Made by a program: the position numbers and the translations under genes. A stretch of DNA of 64,000 nt, taken from NCBI GenBank assembly GCA_028023455.1, contig JAQFVV010000042.1, forward strand, positions 8,393,922-8,457,921. Reading direction: 5' to 3'. The notes under the pieces are model-generated. The model saw only the letters and a program-made list of their open reading frames with translations, was not told the origin of the DNA and did no database searches. This document shows, piece after piece, positions 1 to 14,206 of this stretch (position 1 is the stretch's first letter; every line of letters starts with the position of its first letter). This DNA comes from Epiperipatus broadwayi. Taxonomy: Eukaryota; Onychophora; Udeonychophora; Euonychophora; Peripatidae.

Positions 1-340
1 ATTGAAAATATAATTTTGTTTTCAATTTCATTCTCATAGTTTTGTAGTTAAATGGAGATAAAAGGTGGCTGCTGGAGGATTGCATTAGATCCTAAGATCT
101 AGGTACAGTGCTTTCAGATCCAAGGTTCCTCACTGACGATGGCCACAAGCCAGAAACTAGTCTGGGGATATTGGATGAGTAGGCACTAGATGGGGATTTT
201 ATGCACATGCCTTCTGGTATCCATTGATTACTCTGGTTGATACAGGGTGGCAATACTGTATGGAGAGTTTTGCCTGTTTAATAAAAGTTATGTACCAGCA
301 TAAGAGATGGTGATCATGTGATGAAATGAAAAAATGTGGG
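1..340 (-). repeat. F1 repeat copy, cut by window start
   Basis: This is the reverse complement of the F1 body seen at 8650, 34318 and 59150 (shared landmarks are the TCTCCATACAGTAGTG-like start, a CATCCAATATCCCCAGACTAG block and GCACTGCACCTAGATCTTA). Just past the body, at about 305-320, lies the F1 end motif GTGATCATGTGAT in the opposite orientation to the body. The copy is therefore partly inverted-repeat in structure. No coding potential is seen; a 114-codon antisense frame here is incidental. Confidence 0.8.
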
Positions 341-1735
341 TGATTTAGTCTGAAAATTGTGTAAGGAAGGTAAAAAAAAATTAGACATCTGTTAATTGAA
401 TGTAAAGGCCTGAAAACAGAAAGAATACAAATAATGAAGTTGTGGAAGAATAAATATAAACAAAGTGATTTTACAAAGGGTGGGTTATTGGTTTTTATGC
501 TGGGTTTGGAAAAAGATAAGGGGGATTTAGATATAAAGGCCATGGAGTTGACAAAGAGTATGATGTGGAAATGGGATGGAACAGGATATGGGAAAACTTA
601 GAATGGGGATGGAAAGAGAAGTTAAAGTGGCTAACAGGTGTCTCTGGGCATGGTTGTTGAAAGATTCCTGACTTCATATAAGGAGAAGTCACAGTGCATC
701 ACATCAAATCACTTCACATTAAAAGTTTAATTAATGAGCATCTTTGAAAATTTCATTCAAGCAAAAGCTATTTACATTAATATGCATGAAAAAACTATCA
801 AGACCATATTTAACACATGGAACTATTATATAATTATTAAGCACGAATTGAATTACTAAGGTCACATACTTCCTCTTAAAAAGTATTTAAATTTATGCAT
901 TGTTCAGAGCTTTCTAAAGCTTTGAATGATATGTTTACATTCAACATTTTTAAGCACAAAATACTCTCTCAGAAAAAAACTATTTGAAAAAAATTATTTT
1001 CTATTGAACCCTGAATTTTGTAAACATTTGCATCATAATAAATGTGAAGAGTGAAATAGTTTTAAAATCATTAATAATACATTTTCCAATATTCAAAACA
1101 AAATTGATACAATAACATCCAAATTGAATATTAATAAAGGAAACTTTGATGAATGAAACTGTTTCCACAAAGTTTGTTTGGTAACTATAAATTGATTAAT
1201 TATTAATTGTTTTTTTTTTTAATATTTCACTTTACTAAAAAAGAACGGTTCTCTATTCTAGTGCTGTGTATTTTAAGCTTTAATAAATCATGTTTTACCA
1301 AATGATGCTTAACAATTTAAATAGAACTGCAGTTACTATAACACATATAGTTATTGATTTGGCGTTAGATCTATATACCTATATAAGTGGGTTAGCTTGG
1401 ATTCAAAACATTAGGCTTTTTTTCATGATATTCACTGTATAGCAAAGAATAAAAGATAATTATAGATGCATTAATATATTGATTCCAGCTTTGAATTCCA
1501 AGTCATCATTGATAAAAATACAATTCAAAATATGGTCTGGGCTGGAGATTAAACTACCTATTGATAACCACTGATTACTGAAGCTTTCATCAGATGAACC
1601 CACAATAAAGAATTGCTCTTATTTATTATTCAGTCTTAACTTGCAGCCTATTTAATCGTTTTTTAATTCAGAGAGAAGAAACTTATTGATATAATTTGCA
1701 ATGCCTTACTTAACAGTCAGAGTTCCGCTGATGGA
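341..1735. other. AT-rich spacer, nothing recognised
   Basis: Apart from poly-A/T runs and short low-complexity stretches I see no reading frame, RNA gene or repeat that I can name. Confidence 0.6.
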
Positions 1736-1739
1736 ACTA

Positions 1740-2130
1740 TGTTTAAGTAGTAAATAAAACAAGGAGATGCTTGTCTTATCCCCAGTTTTTCTGTAGATAA
1801 TACTTAGAGATCTTACCATGAACTTTTGGTTTATCATTTACATTATTGTCTACTTTGCTTATCACATAGTAACTTATAGAAAGAGAAAAAAACAATTTAT
1901 TTTGCCACTATTATTTGGCACAACTATAATTTTAACTATCGCATTGCTGTGTCTTCCACATTAAAGAAACAATTTGTTTATTTTGTTAGAGCAGATGACT
2001 CTTTTAAATTCAATAATCAATACAGCCACTTTTAAGCAAAAACATTTATAGTTCTTTCTAAAATGCAGCAATGGATTTAGAACTTTTCCATGAAAAGCTA
2101 AAAAAATGCCAGTGTGAAAAAGAAGATATT
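1740..2130 (+). pseudogene. Possible decayed LINE reverse-transcriptase relic
   Basis: Read in shifting plus-strand frames, the DNA near 1754-1795 gives IKQGDACLIPSFS, resembling reverse-transcriptase motif B (GxxQGxxLSPxLF). Near 1985-2005 it gives FVRADDS, resembling the catalytic xADD motif C, at about the usual spacing. Near 2060-2105 an M-Q-Q-W-I...F-S-M-K pattern resembles the segment that follows motif C in many LINEs. Stops and frame changes separate these blocks, so nothing can be expressed. The match rests on short motifs only and could be chance in AT-rich DNA. Confidence 0.3.
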
Positions 2131-5100
2131 TGTAACAAAGTTGTGAAAAGAAATTGGATATTCAAAATACATTTCGCCAACTGAATCACTTAAACATTTT
2201 TGTATGAAACTTTTATTAAAATCAGGAAATAATATAACAATTGACTTAGTTTACAGTCTATGCATTAATTCTGTAAATCAGAAAAAGCCAAAACAGCACT
2301 TCTATATATCAGAATCATGAGCCACAGTCACTCAAGAATCTACAAACTTGAGTTGGTGTGCCTCTGAAAGAAGATTGGGTATAGTCTAGCTAAGTCTATA
2401 GAAATAAACATCAATTCTTTTCTTCTTTTTTTTCTTAGTGAAAATACACTAAAGATTCACTAATATATTTAAATAACTTTCTACAGATGTTAATCATGTT
2501 GTTAATAATTATTCTGAATAGGCACTTATAATCAATACAAAAGCTTCTAATAGAAATGAGTTTATTCTTATATAATTAAAGTAATATAATTAAAATTATA
2601 TGGTTAAAATAATAATTGTTCCTAAGTGATTAATAAAGCATTGAGATTAGTTTTTCTTATTGGATTTACAATTTTCATGGTCAATATTAAAAAATATATA
2701 TAAAGTTCCAATCCAACACACTCAATATACATAGGCATATTTAGAGTATATATAACAAATTATTAATATATTATTGTCTTCTAAAGCCACAATATGCATA
2801 GTTTTAAATACACTTTTGTTACTTTTTTATTGCTTCAGAATTTCACTTTATGTTATTTATGAAATTTAAACTGTACTTAAAAAATTAAAAATTTTGAGGC
2901 TAATATGCTTTTATGAAATCATTAAAACTTTGAAGCCCTAGGGTGCAATCTAAATATCCATCTGAAAAAGTAGGTCCTAGTGTATATGTGTATCCATATA
3001 CTCAGACACTCGCCCTCTTAAGAGCAATAATTTTAAAGCTTTTATATATGCTAAATATATATACATGCTAGTTATATGTGCATATATTTTCATTTACTGT
3101 AAGACATAGACATTTATGTAAATAAACATATCTGTTTATTTTAATTACACACATGTTTTGTAATAATACTTTTTTTTTTTTCTGATAAGCTCAAACCCCA
3201 GTTTCTGAACTATATCTGATAATCTCTTTGATAATGTTTATAATCTGATTACAGTAAAAAATTATATTTTACATTGTTAATATATATATATTCACACAAG
3301 CACGCATTTAAATGTTACGATTTTATTTTACTTTATTAATTTTATTTTTTAAACATTATTTTAATTCATATTGGAAATAATATAATATATAATAAGATTT
3401 ATAATAAGAAAAAAAATCTAGTTAAAATAATATTTAATGTCTTTAGATCTGCTTTCTTTTGACGCAATATATTATTTATCTATTTAGTATATATTATACT
3501 AAATTCTGTTTAAAAAAGATAAACGTTATATTACATTTTTAATGAAAAAACGTTTAAAAAATGAATTTATCTAGCCAAATGTTTTAATGAAGAAATCGAA
3601 GTATATTCATGTGAAAATAAAACATTTTAAAAGACAGTTTTGCAAATTAAAAAATAATTTTGTTTTCCTACTATTTTTATTGCTTCAGAATTTTACCTGA
3701 TGTTTTTACAAGCATAAATGTAAATAAAATTTTAAATCACATTGAACATGAATAAACAAACTAAAAATCAGCCTTCTTATGTTAGATAGTACTGTAAATA
3801 CATTTTTTTAATATTAAAAAAGCAATTATTAAATTAACGAATGTTTTGCTACCTGTAAATAACACTTTATTGAATAAAACTCTGCTATTGACCAAATAAC
3901 AAATGATTTTAATCACAACCTACCGGAAGAAACAAAAACAATTAAACTTATTTTTCCAAACAAAATCGTTCTGAACAATTAAATTCAAATCACTCAGCTG
4001 AAGCAAACCCGACATAAGATCCTTTGTTAAGTTTAACAATTTTTGAAAATCTTCAGCCATAATTAATATTCTCCTCCATCATCGTAATAATTAACCAGTC
4101 CTCACTAACTACAGGTTGCAAATTGACAAAATTCTCAATATGTTTAAAATAGTACTTTGTTTTATGCTTCTTTGTTCATTTAGCATAGAATATAACAGAC
4201 AGAAAGAGAGACATAAAGCTGCTGAATTCATTATAAAATAAAAATAATAAATGTTGCTTCCAAAAATCTAATCAATTGTAAAAAGGTTATCTGTAAGCCA
4301 TCTGATCATACTATAAATATCCTTCAACAAAAGATAGATCGCATAACTTGAGTCATTAAAAGTGAAGAAGAAATAACTAAATATTCAATGCAATATGTTA
4401 ACATAAAATTTTATTGAGAGTAGGAGATGGATACACGATTAAATAAAATCCCACAAAGGATATGTCAAATACATTATCATATATCCACAATAGTTATGAG
4501 TATCTATATTTTCAATGATCAGTCACTTGAAGACTAAGTGTAACATTTTATGATACAGATACACTCTTGAAAACCTGTCACAAGAATCATAACTTAGGAA
4601 TGACTGAAAACAAATGATACTATTGCACAGTAGAAAATTCATCTTTTGAGTTTGTTACCTGTATGACATCACTTTGGATATATCTTTAAAACCTAACAAG
4701 AACTGATTACTGTACCTTTTGACAATCACAATCTGCCTACAATTGTTCAATGTCCAGACAACATATTTGGATCCAATTTTAAAATCTCAATTGATATAAT
4801 AGTAAAAAAACAAGCATGGATTATCAAACCATCAGTGAAGAAGTTATTAAAAAGATAAAAAACCTAGATATAATCCTGTCCAAGAATGGCTGGTGTAATC
4901 TATTATTAATCTTCAGGGAAACACTGGCAAAGAGAAAGTACATAAGTTTACTTATTTTGCAAAAAACATAGTAAACCAAAGCAATGTATATTTTTCTACT
5001 GAAACAAGATCTCAGAGCGCTTACTGCTGCCGGATATTCTAATGTAAGTATTGTAACTTTTTAAGCAAAATGCCCATTCTTTTTAGAGAATAAATAAATT

Positions 5101-5465
5101 TTATGAAAAAAACATTTAGATAACAAATTTTCTAGTCAGTCCATCACACACTATTGCAATTTATTTCATATGATCACTAAAGATTTATTTATAGTACCTT
5201 AGTACTACTACTCTTGTAGTGACTATAACTATGACTAAAATGCTTTCTCTCAAGATCTAAATTGCAAGTAAGCTCTAGTTGCTTTGATGATTCTCTTTGC
5301 AGTTATATCATCTAGGCCTCTGTCTATATATTTTTGCTAATGCAAATAATTTTTCTTTTCTTTTAGAAAAATATATTTTACATTCTTTTGCAGTTGCCTA
5401 CTTTGATCCCAACTGTGGGTAATTAATGTTATAATAAGTATAAACAGTACGTAATGCTAGCCAAA
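2131..5465. other. Long AT-rich spacer
   Basis: This is very AT-rich with (TA)n runs near 3050 and 3280. No frame over about 60 codons, no tRNA-like boxes and no recognisable transposon ends were seen. Confidence 0.6.
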
Positions 5466-5469
5466 ATCT

Positions 5470-5985
5470 ATATAAAATATTTGAAACATCATATTGCTAT
5501 ATTGTTTCAGCCACACTCTTCCTTCTAATTGAAGAATAGCCTGAATTTTTGCAGTCCATTGAAAAGGAAATTTTCTTCAGTGTATACTGCAATGAGCTTA
5601 TATATATATATTAAAATTCAGGCTAATTTAAATAAGTGTGAAACTAAGTAAGCAAAGATCTTACACTGCAAATAAACAAATGTTTAATTTTAAATATACG
5701 TAGAAAGGCCATACAATAGTCATTTTTACTCCCCAGCTCAAGAATAAGAAATAGAAACTATGCAAAATTTTAGCTGATATCTATATAGAATATTTGAAAC
5801 TCCTTATTTAAATTAGTTTGAAATTTAATAGATATATAGGATTATTGCAGAATACATTGAAAAGAATTTTCTTTTCAATAACTGCAAAAATTCAGGCTAT
5901 TCTTTATTTAAAGGAGGAGTGGCTGAAACAATATAACTATGGGGCATTTCAAATATTTTAACTAATATTATATATCAAATTTATA
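5470..5985. repeat. Foldback element, about 0.5 kb
   Basis: The segment about 5459-5575 is the reverse complement of about 5866-5985. Both arms contain ATATTGTTTCAGCCAC, GAATAGCCTGAATTTTTGCAG and an ATTGAAAAG(G)AAAATT block, with roughly 100 bp of imperfect pairing. A further internal partial copy of the outer arm (TATATAGAATATTTGAAAC) lies near 5785-5805. No transposase frame lies between the arms, so it is non-autonomous. I found no clear target-site duplication. Confidence 0.65.
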
Positions 5986-8648
5986 AATGCTTATTCAATA
6001 TTTACTCACAATTAAAAAAAATTCCATTGATGTGAATTGTTCTTTGATTAATACATTCACTGATTGAATTAAGAGCTTCCAAGTTCAAAATAACTATAAA
6101 TTTAATTTGCAAAAACTTTGCAAATGAGAAGCTATTAAAATATCATTTGTGATACATCCAGAGTACTATTAAATAAAAGCCCAAAAAAGAGTTTAGTAAC
6201 ATCTTTCATTTAATGCAACAAGATCAATCTATGACAAATTATCACACTCAACATCAAAGTATCTTGAGTGATGATTTATTATGTCAAGTTGCTTGTGATA
6301 ATAGAATATTACTGATGAAAATGATAAAGTTTTTTCAGGCCCATTGGTATCTGAGGAAAAAATACTGTTCCTGTTTACAAAATTTATAAAGATTTTTTTC
6401 ATTTTCATACAATTTTTCTGTGGCAAAAAAGATTTTATATGCAATGCTACTTAAGTCATTTATTTTCCAAGTTGACTTTGGATTGAATCTAATATTCTGT
6501 ATATATTTTATCTCAATTATATCTTCAGCATATATTACTGTTTGCTGATAATTAGTCAAGACAAATCTGTTTGAAAAGCAATAGGAATGTAACTTTTGTC
6601 TTTATTCTCATAAGAATTATTACTGCTAAATAACAAAGCTATAAAACCGCTTTAAAAAACATTGGAAAGCAGTTACTAGTGGTATTTATTTTTTTATTTA
6701 TGAATTACAGTGAAAGAAATCTCTTTTCATAAAATATGTTTACTTTATCAGCAATGATAAAAAAGTGATAACTATATATAAAAAATTTATTGACTATAAA
6801 ATCGATAAAACCTAACAATTCATAGAAATACATCAAATGATTAGTCTTATGGTTAAAATCTTATGCAAAACTTTTAAATTAAATTTTTTCACTGCTTTTA
6901 GATCCAGATTTTTCTTCCATAAAATAAGATGACATTATTTTCTATTATTTTTATAAACTGGAATAATAAAAACATCCTAAAAAAAAACAATTAGCACAAT
7001 ATTATAGGTCCATGTATTGGTAAAAAAAATCCAATAGTTTTGAAATTAACTTCTCCAGGTACTTCATAAGCAAATGAAACTTTCCATTTTTCAAGTTACA
7101 AAGAGCTGCTTTCCAGTCATTAAACTACATATCTTTATCCAAATCTAAATGAGTAAGTAGGATAGATATATAATTAAAAGCCACCATTTCACTTTATGTT
7201 CATTATTCAAAAAGTGATTGAAATACAATTCCCACTTGTTCAAAATATTTATCATTATCAAATAAAAGTGTTCACCGGGAAGTTAGTAAAATTATGACAT
7301 CATTATTCAGATTCATATGCTATTTTCAATACAGCAAAAAAGGATATAAGCATCCATGATGAATAAATGATTGGAGCTTCTTTATAGTTTTAAATGACTA
7401 ATTATTTTTAAATGTATTGTGCAGTTGTTAAACTTCTGTCTTTTAATCTCAATATTACTTATAAAGCTTAGTGTTCAAAATATTATTCTACCAAGCAAAA
7501 AAACCCATACTTTCTTGTAAAAAAAACTATCACTTTTCATTGATCCCAAGAATAGACTCACAACACCCTTATTAAAAGATTGACACATCACAGTAATATA
7601 ATAATTTTGAAAATCCACTTTCAAAATTTTATGCACTTAAGAACTTATTAAAGTTATTGGTTACTTTTATAGAACAAATATGAAACTGTAAAGTTTGATA
7701 TAACAGCTGCTACTTGGGGATATAAATCTATGTAATTTATCCAACTATATGTCTACAAATGGTCATGTAATAGTTTTTTGACATTCTTTTAATTATAACA
7801 ATCCATTGTTGGGAAAAAATCCAGTAATATCAGACCATTTGAATTAATAATACTAATATTATTAATCTCAGTAATTTTGAGCCAAAATGTATTGCTTCCA
7901 CAACTACTGCTTAAGTATTTAATGATATTGATGTAATAACATTATCCAATAAAAAAACACTTTCTCAAAACTCTTTGAATTTAAAAGTTGAGTATAGGCA
8001 TTGATAAAATGGCCACAGATGCTTTAGATTTTCATTGATATATATTAAAGCTCCAAAAATAGTAAAATATCACATCCATTCTCCCACTATTTGGTTAAAT
8101 TTCCTTCTTCCAGAAGATGAGATTTACTAAAAATAGCTATACCAAACCTTGATACTTTCTTATCTATCAGTAATACCCTCTGTTGGATTATATTCTATCA
8201 GAAAATATGTATTATAATGAGTTTAACAGACTCAACACAAGAAATTATCACTAATTAGTTAAATATAAGATATAGTATATGTCAATTGAAAACTAGAGAG
8301 ACAAAAGCTATTAAAAAAACTGACAATAACAGCTAATTCTGCTACTCATTGTACATAATTCAATGAATTTAAATCACAACTTGCAAAAAATATTTATAGA
8401 CTATGAAGATGGTACAGATCAATAACAAGTTAACTCTTGAAATGTTATGCAAATAGTTGATATACAAAAAGTAGCAATACGTCAGTAAATTTTCACTTGA
8501 GATTAGATAATTATAAAGAAAAGAAATATAAAAATATTTAAAAATGAAGCATTTATAAGAAGTTAATATCTGGAATTTTACAACATAATATGAAAAGGAG
8601 TGAATACTGGTATAAGGAATATAATTGTGAAATAATAAAAATAAGGTT
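5986..8648. other. AT-rich spacer with unassigned short frames
   Basis: Two overlapping minus-strand frames (6229-6444 and 6335-6559; 71 and 74 codons) show no domain that I recognise. I also read 6900-8300 on the minus strand looking for a decayed hAT-type transposase. Scattered phrases were suggestive but not convincing, so no call is made. Confidence 0.4.
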
Positions 8649-8649
8649 A

Positions 8650-8960
8650 AGCTCTCCATACAGTAGTGCCACTCAGTGCAAGTCAGAATAATCAACGAAT
8701 GCAGGAAGGCTTGTGCATAAAATCACTATTTTGTGCTTACTCATCCAATATCCCCAAACTAGTTTGTAGCTTGTGGCTTTTATCAATGAGAAGTCTAGGA
8801 TCTGAGAACACTGCACCTAGATCTTAAGATCTAATGCAACCCTCCAGTAGCCACCTTTTATCTCTACTTAACTACAAAACTATGAGTCTAAAATTGAAAA
8901 CTTAATAATATTTTCAAACCAAATTCATTAGCTTATACAGTCATATAAGTCATATAGATT
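8650..8960 (+). repeat. F1 repeat copy
   Basis: A nearly complete F1 body in plus orientation runs from GCTCTCCATACAGTAGTGCC to the TTGAACTCAGTTCAGC end motif. It abuts the truncated 3' edge of the antisense LINE A copy that begins at about 8999, and is inverted relative to the copy at the window start. Confidence 0.85.
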
Positions 8961-8998
8961 TGAACTCAGTTCAGCATCCATACTTCCTTAGCTTCCTA

Positions 8999-11296
8999 TT
9001 TTAATCCACAAAATACTTTTTGAAAAACTGCTGCAAAAAATTTTGGAGATGTGGAGTCACTCTGTCATACACCCTTTTCAATATTAATCTTCTAGTATCA
9101 TTGCATAATCTAATTGTTACTGTTGCATTTTTATAAATATTTTTCAGTATATGCCAATAACCTGAATCTAAATCTTGATAATCCAATGCTTCAATCACTG
9201 AAAAAATGCTAACAGAATCAAATGCCTTTTCATAATTAGCAAATTCAAAGCATAATGGCAACTCATATTAATTGGATTTTTCTCTCAATATTTGGATACG
9301 ATCCAGAGTACTAAGATTGTATTTGTATCCAGCTTGTATTTTTGGTTGGTTAAAATCCAAAGTTTGCTGTAGAAGATTTTGGTAAAAAAATTACATAGAA
9401 CTAATAAAGGACATATATCTTCAATTTCTAATATTTTCATTATCACCCTTTTTAAATATTAATATTGTTTTCTTTCAATCAACTGCTACATCTTTATCAG
9501 TTAGACACTTGGAATACAAGATTGGAAAAAAAATTATATTTCTTCACTTACTTCTTTTAAAATATAAATTATAATTCCATCATTACCTGGAGTTTTTCCC
9601 TTCTTCATAAATTTAATTGCATGTCTCACTTCATTTAAAATTATGGGCAGTTAAGAAGATGTAGTAGTTGTAGGAGATACTTTTCCTTGTTCTTTATTGC
9701 TATATAATTATTGATAGAATTTTTCTACACCTTTCATGATGTCATCTCTCTTTTTAGAAATAATTCCATCCTTTTTTTCTTATTGCAAAAAAATTATCAA
9801 CTCTTTTTTGCATGGTTTTACAAAATTCAAGATATTCAATCCTTCTTAATGCACCATTTTTATATAATTATATACTTTTTTCTTTTCTTCATATATTGTC
9901 TTATCTCAGTAGAAATTTTATTGATCAATTGCTGTGTTTTTTATACCAGCTATCTTTGTTGCAGAGTTTAAAAGTGAATCGGTTATCTTTCTATTGATTT
10001 TGTTCAAATCTGAATCATGTTCAAAATCTGTTAATATTTTAAAACTATTTACAATGTCTAATTTCAATTCATTGGAATGTTTTTGATGATTAGAAATATC
10101 AACTGTGAATATTATTTTTCTTAATAATTTTTCTCTCTCTAGTTATGCATTAACATGTATCTTACATCTTATAATCGATGATCACTTACATATTTTTTGT
10201 TAATCAAAATATAATCTAGATCTGCTATATCTTCATTTGAATGTTTTCATGTCCGTTTAGATTTAACATTTTTCTTGAAGAGAAAATTCATAATATAAAG
10301 TTTTTATTTTTTTGCACATTCCACAAGTCTATGTCTTCTCTCATTTCTATTACCATAACCAAATTTACTTCCAACACATTCATCTTTTAATTGTTTACCA
10401 ATTCTAGCATTAAAATCTCTCATGACAATTTTAAAATGTTGTTTGGTCTAATATACATCCATATAAAAAAAACCTCCACTTTTTAATCATAATGAGAATT
10501 TGTTGGGACATAAACCTGAGTTATCTGCATTTGGTATCTGCTATTAAATTAAATAATTAATATTGCCACCTGATCGATATACTATCAATCTCCACAGGGT
10601 TATTTTTCCACTTTATTATAGTGAATCCTACTTTACTTGTACTTCCAATGTTTGTGCTTTTATAAGACAGTAAATGTCCCCTTTTAAATCCAATTGTCTC
10701 TTCAACTTTTGTTCTTCTAACTTTACAAAGTCAGCGATGTCCCATTTAATACTAGACAATTCTTCCAATTCTTGCAATCTTACTTTAAAGTGATCTGAAA
10801 TTGTATCTAAATAAAATGCCATCATCAAATGGTAGCATGGATCTGCAATCAATAGATCCTTAGCACTTCTGCCTTTGGCTTCTAATCACTAGCAGTTGTA
10901 TATCCTCTTGGGAATAAGGCCATGATTTATTTTGTCTATCATGATTGTAAATATCTATTTAAAAAAATAATAAATCACACACACATTCATTTTGCTTCAA
11001 GAAAACTCCACTGATATTTCAGTTAGGAGCTATCAGACAACTGAGAAGAAAGACCGTGGTGTTTCTTAATCTTAAACTCAGAAGTAAAAAGGCAATAAAC
11101 TTACTATGCTGGTTATTGTTTGTTAGTGAGCAGCCCATCCATGTTCATATACTATATGAATAATTATATAGTAATAATAGCTGCAATGACAAGAATGTAT
11201 GGAGTGAACATTAAGAATTTGCCCTGCATGGTTTCTTTAAGACCTCCAAGAGTAATCAAAAAGTTTCACTTCAGTTAACAGCAAATTCCCTTTCTG
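8999..11296 (-). pseudogene. LINE A copy, 5'-complete, 3'-truncated, decayed
   Basis: Read on the minus strand this tracks the full-length element at 37126-40425 from its 5' UTR, through the endonuclease frame, to the middle of the reverse transcriptase. Its longest frames are 10628-10852 (the endonuclease N-terminal segment corresponding to DPGCHLMMTFYLGT onward) and 9001-9261 (MPLCFEFANYEKAFDSVSIF, matching LPLCLGFVDYEKAFDSINIF). The motif A aspartate is Asn here (FANYEKAFD instead of FVDYEKAFD), so the catalytic site is lost. Many stops and frameshifts intervene. The 5' boundary near 11296 falls at the same GAAAGG position as in the other copies. The copy ends abruptly soon after motif B, next to an F1 repeat, so the 3' third is missing. 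Confidence 0.9.
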
Positions 11297-14206
11297 TAGC
11301 TACATAAATGCATAAAAGTCTTTTAGATATTTATTATTTAAAGTATTTTTTCATAGAAGATAAGGAAATTTTGTTGATCAATTATCAAGTAGTAAAAACT
11401 TTTACAATACAGTTTGGATTCACCAAAAGGCAAGTTATTTAAATTGTAGTATTTTTTTTTTAAGGTTTACAGAATGTATCTTTTTTTGAAGCAAGTGTAT
11501 ACTTATTGCCTCTTTGTGATGGCCCACCACTGGACAGTAGGAAAGGTTTTTGCCCTGTAATAGCTATTTAAAAACGATTTTACCTTGTTACAATGTATAT
11601 ATAATTTATCAGAAGGGAATTTAATTCTACACACATGTGCTGTAATGTTCTTTTAATATTTCAAAGATGTTTTGTTGAGTATGAAGGATACTCTCAAATA
11701 AGATGACAAATGATATATGTATATTTGGTCATAGAATATTTATCACTTCTGACTTAGGCTAAACATACATAGATATAGATATAATAAAATATTAGGGATA
11801 TATTAATATGTGATACAGTAAATTTCTATTATTCTCTTCAAGAATAATAAAAATAGAATTTGCTTGTCAATATTAAAAAGTAGATCAGTTGGAATTAAAT
11901 TACATAAATAAGAATGGGTTTTCAAAAATCACTTTCTGCTTTAATTATATGAAAATTCTTATTTTGGGCCTTTATTTTTAAAGACAATTTTATTTAATAG
12001 AAGAGAGCATCATTAACCAGAGAAATAACAGGGGGAAGGCCCACCATCATCTGGATTTCTGAAATGAAATTAATTAATATTAATTTTATCGAAATTCCAA
12101 AGCACAATTAATCAGTACAACTTTTATTCATTTTTTTTCCAAGTATGATCACCATTTCATATTAACTGTGGCTTTTTAGAATAAATGGGGGGGGGGGACA
12201 CCTTGAAGAATATATTCAGGAGTATTTCACTTTTTAGTAAAAAAATCCATTAGAACAAATGCAGTTCCAAAAAGCCAATAATCTATTAGAATGCCATTGT
12301 TCTATGCAATCGAAGCTAATGATTACTGAAACATACAACATTTGTAACTGATGCAGTGAAATGCTTGGAAGAAGAGAATTTCTTGGGAAAAAATTATATT
12401 TCTAGAAAGCTCATAAGCTTTTGGGATAGTAACTTACTCCATTTACTCTAACTCAGAGCCATCTATTGTTAAAATCCTTCTTTAATGGCAATCATTGTTT
12501 GCTTCTTAAAAAACATGTTAAATTTAAGCAGAATTAATCACATGATGTTTTATTGCAAATAAGCTTATAAGCATGATATGGAAACTAATAAATTTGATAA
12601 TCATAATTGTGTGATAGGATTCATTTTTGTAAAGAAGATGAGGAGAAAGTAGTATGATTAATTATCATCTTTTGTATAACATTGATTTTTTGAGAATAAC
12701 GTTCTTTATTAATGATTAATCAATAGGCAGTACCATTCAGTGTTCTTATAAATCCAAATGCAATGAATTTTTAGTACTGGGTGTATATTAACAGCTTTGG
12801 GTCTCACACATTCGTATTTAGTGTTGCTGATTAAAGGCAACAATCCATAAAATCTTATACAAATCTCTTTCTAATCACTATCTATACTACAAACATATTA
12901 CTAAGAATAGAGACTGAACGTTTTTGATTACGTTATGGGCTGATAAGGATGTGTTCATTGCTTAGATCTCAAAAGTTTTGTTCACTCATTACAAACATTG
13001 AAATTGAAAAAAAAAAAAATTTTTACGGATATCTTATATCAAGTATACATATTCTTGTTAAAAATAACTGTCATTTTACTTAAATTGGTTTTGCTAAGTG
13101 TAATCTTTTTCATTTGATTTTTGACTATCATCTTATATTGAAATCAATATTAAGTTATATTTTCTGTAATAATTTTCCTTAAGGCAGTAACTGTCATTTT
13201 TCTTATCTTTATTAATTTTCTATTTTAACTTTTTTTTTAATGTCTTATTACTAATAAAGGATGAATGATAATATTGCGAGGATGGATTGCGGTCTTGGGA
13301 ATAGCTAATTAATTTCCTAATATATATATATATAACTGCTTTCCTACAGTATATTGGAAATTTTATGAATAGACTGACTCTCTTTCATATGATCTGGAAG
13401 TAGATATTGATTTGAGGAAATTATTAATAATAATAAATTAGTATTTTAATGACCATATATAAATTAATTTCATATAATTCTTAAAAGGATATGATTGTTT
13501 AAAAGATAAGATAAAAAGGTCATTGTCAATATTAATAATCTCATTGGAAGATTAAAAATAAAATAAGTTCAATTACAAAACAGTTTCAATTAGTTTTTTT
13601 AAAACAATTCTATAATTTGTATTATAATTATGTAATGTTGATTGTCAATTATGATAGCATTATACATGAAATATTCCCTCCTTTACACACACACACGCGC
13701 GCTTTAAAAATGACCTAATTTTTTTTTCTTCTAGTTCAAAAGATAATATTGATTATTCCACTTAGATAAAATTTAAATAAGTTTTAAAAGTAATAGTTTT
13801 ATTCAAATATTAAGCTGTAATTGTAATCTGGCATTACGTTCACAGTTCCCATTGCTTCAAAATTTTTCCATGTAAAAATATATTTTTATGATTGATACTC
13901 ATAAACTTGGGCTCAGTGCTTTAAGTATTTTGGTAAAAATTTAGTTAACCTTACTTTAATGTAGTTAGTGAATAGCAAATATCCAATGAAGTTGTCTTAG
14001 TAAATTAGTAAAATAAAATGAGAGAGGATTAAGATTTTTGAAGATTTTTTTTTTTTTTTTTGAAGGAGATTCTTTGATTTTTTCAGTGGGTTAACAAAAT
14101 AAGTATTAAATTAAATACTTACAAAACAAAAAAGATTTTTTTTTTAAAAAAAAAAAACAACAACAATTTATTATATATACAATTGATTGAATAAAGATTT
14201 GTAACA
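11297..14206. other. AT-rich spacer with homopolymer tracts
   Basis: It contains a G9 run near 12188, an A13 run near 13005, (CA)n/(CG)n at 13685-13700, and poly-T/poly-A tracts near 14047 and 14136. No gene or transposon ends were recognised. Confidence 0.6.

Noticed and set aside
199-692. Minus-strand frames of 114 and 65 codons
   Set aside because: They lie in or next to the F1 repeat, with low-complexity Phe/Ser/His/Pro composition and no homology to other F1 copies at the protein level.
6900-8300. Decayed hAT-type transposase on the minus strand
   Set aside because: A few phrases looked similar to hAT C-terminal regions, but no ordered set of motifs could be established by eye.
9711-9997. 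Plus-strand 86- and 61-codon frames
   Set aside because: These are antisense to the LINE A copy at 8999-11296.
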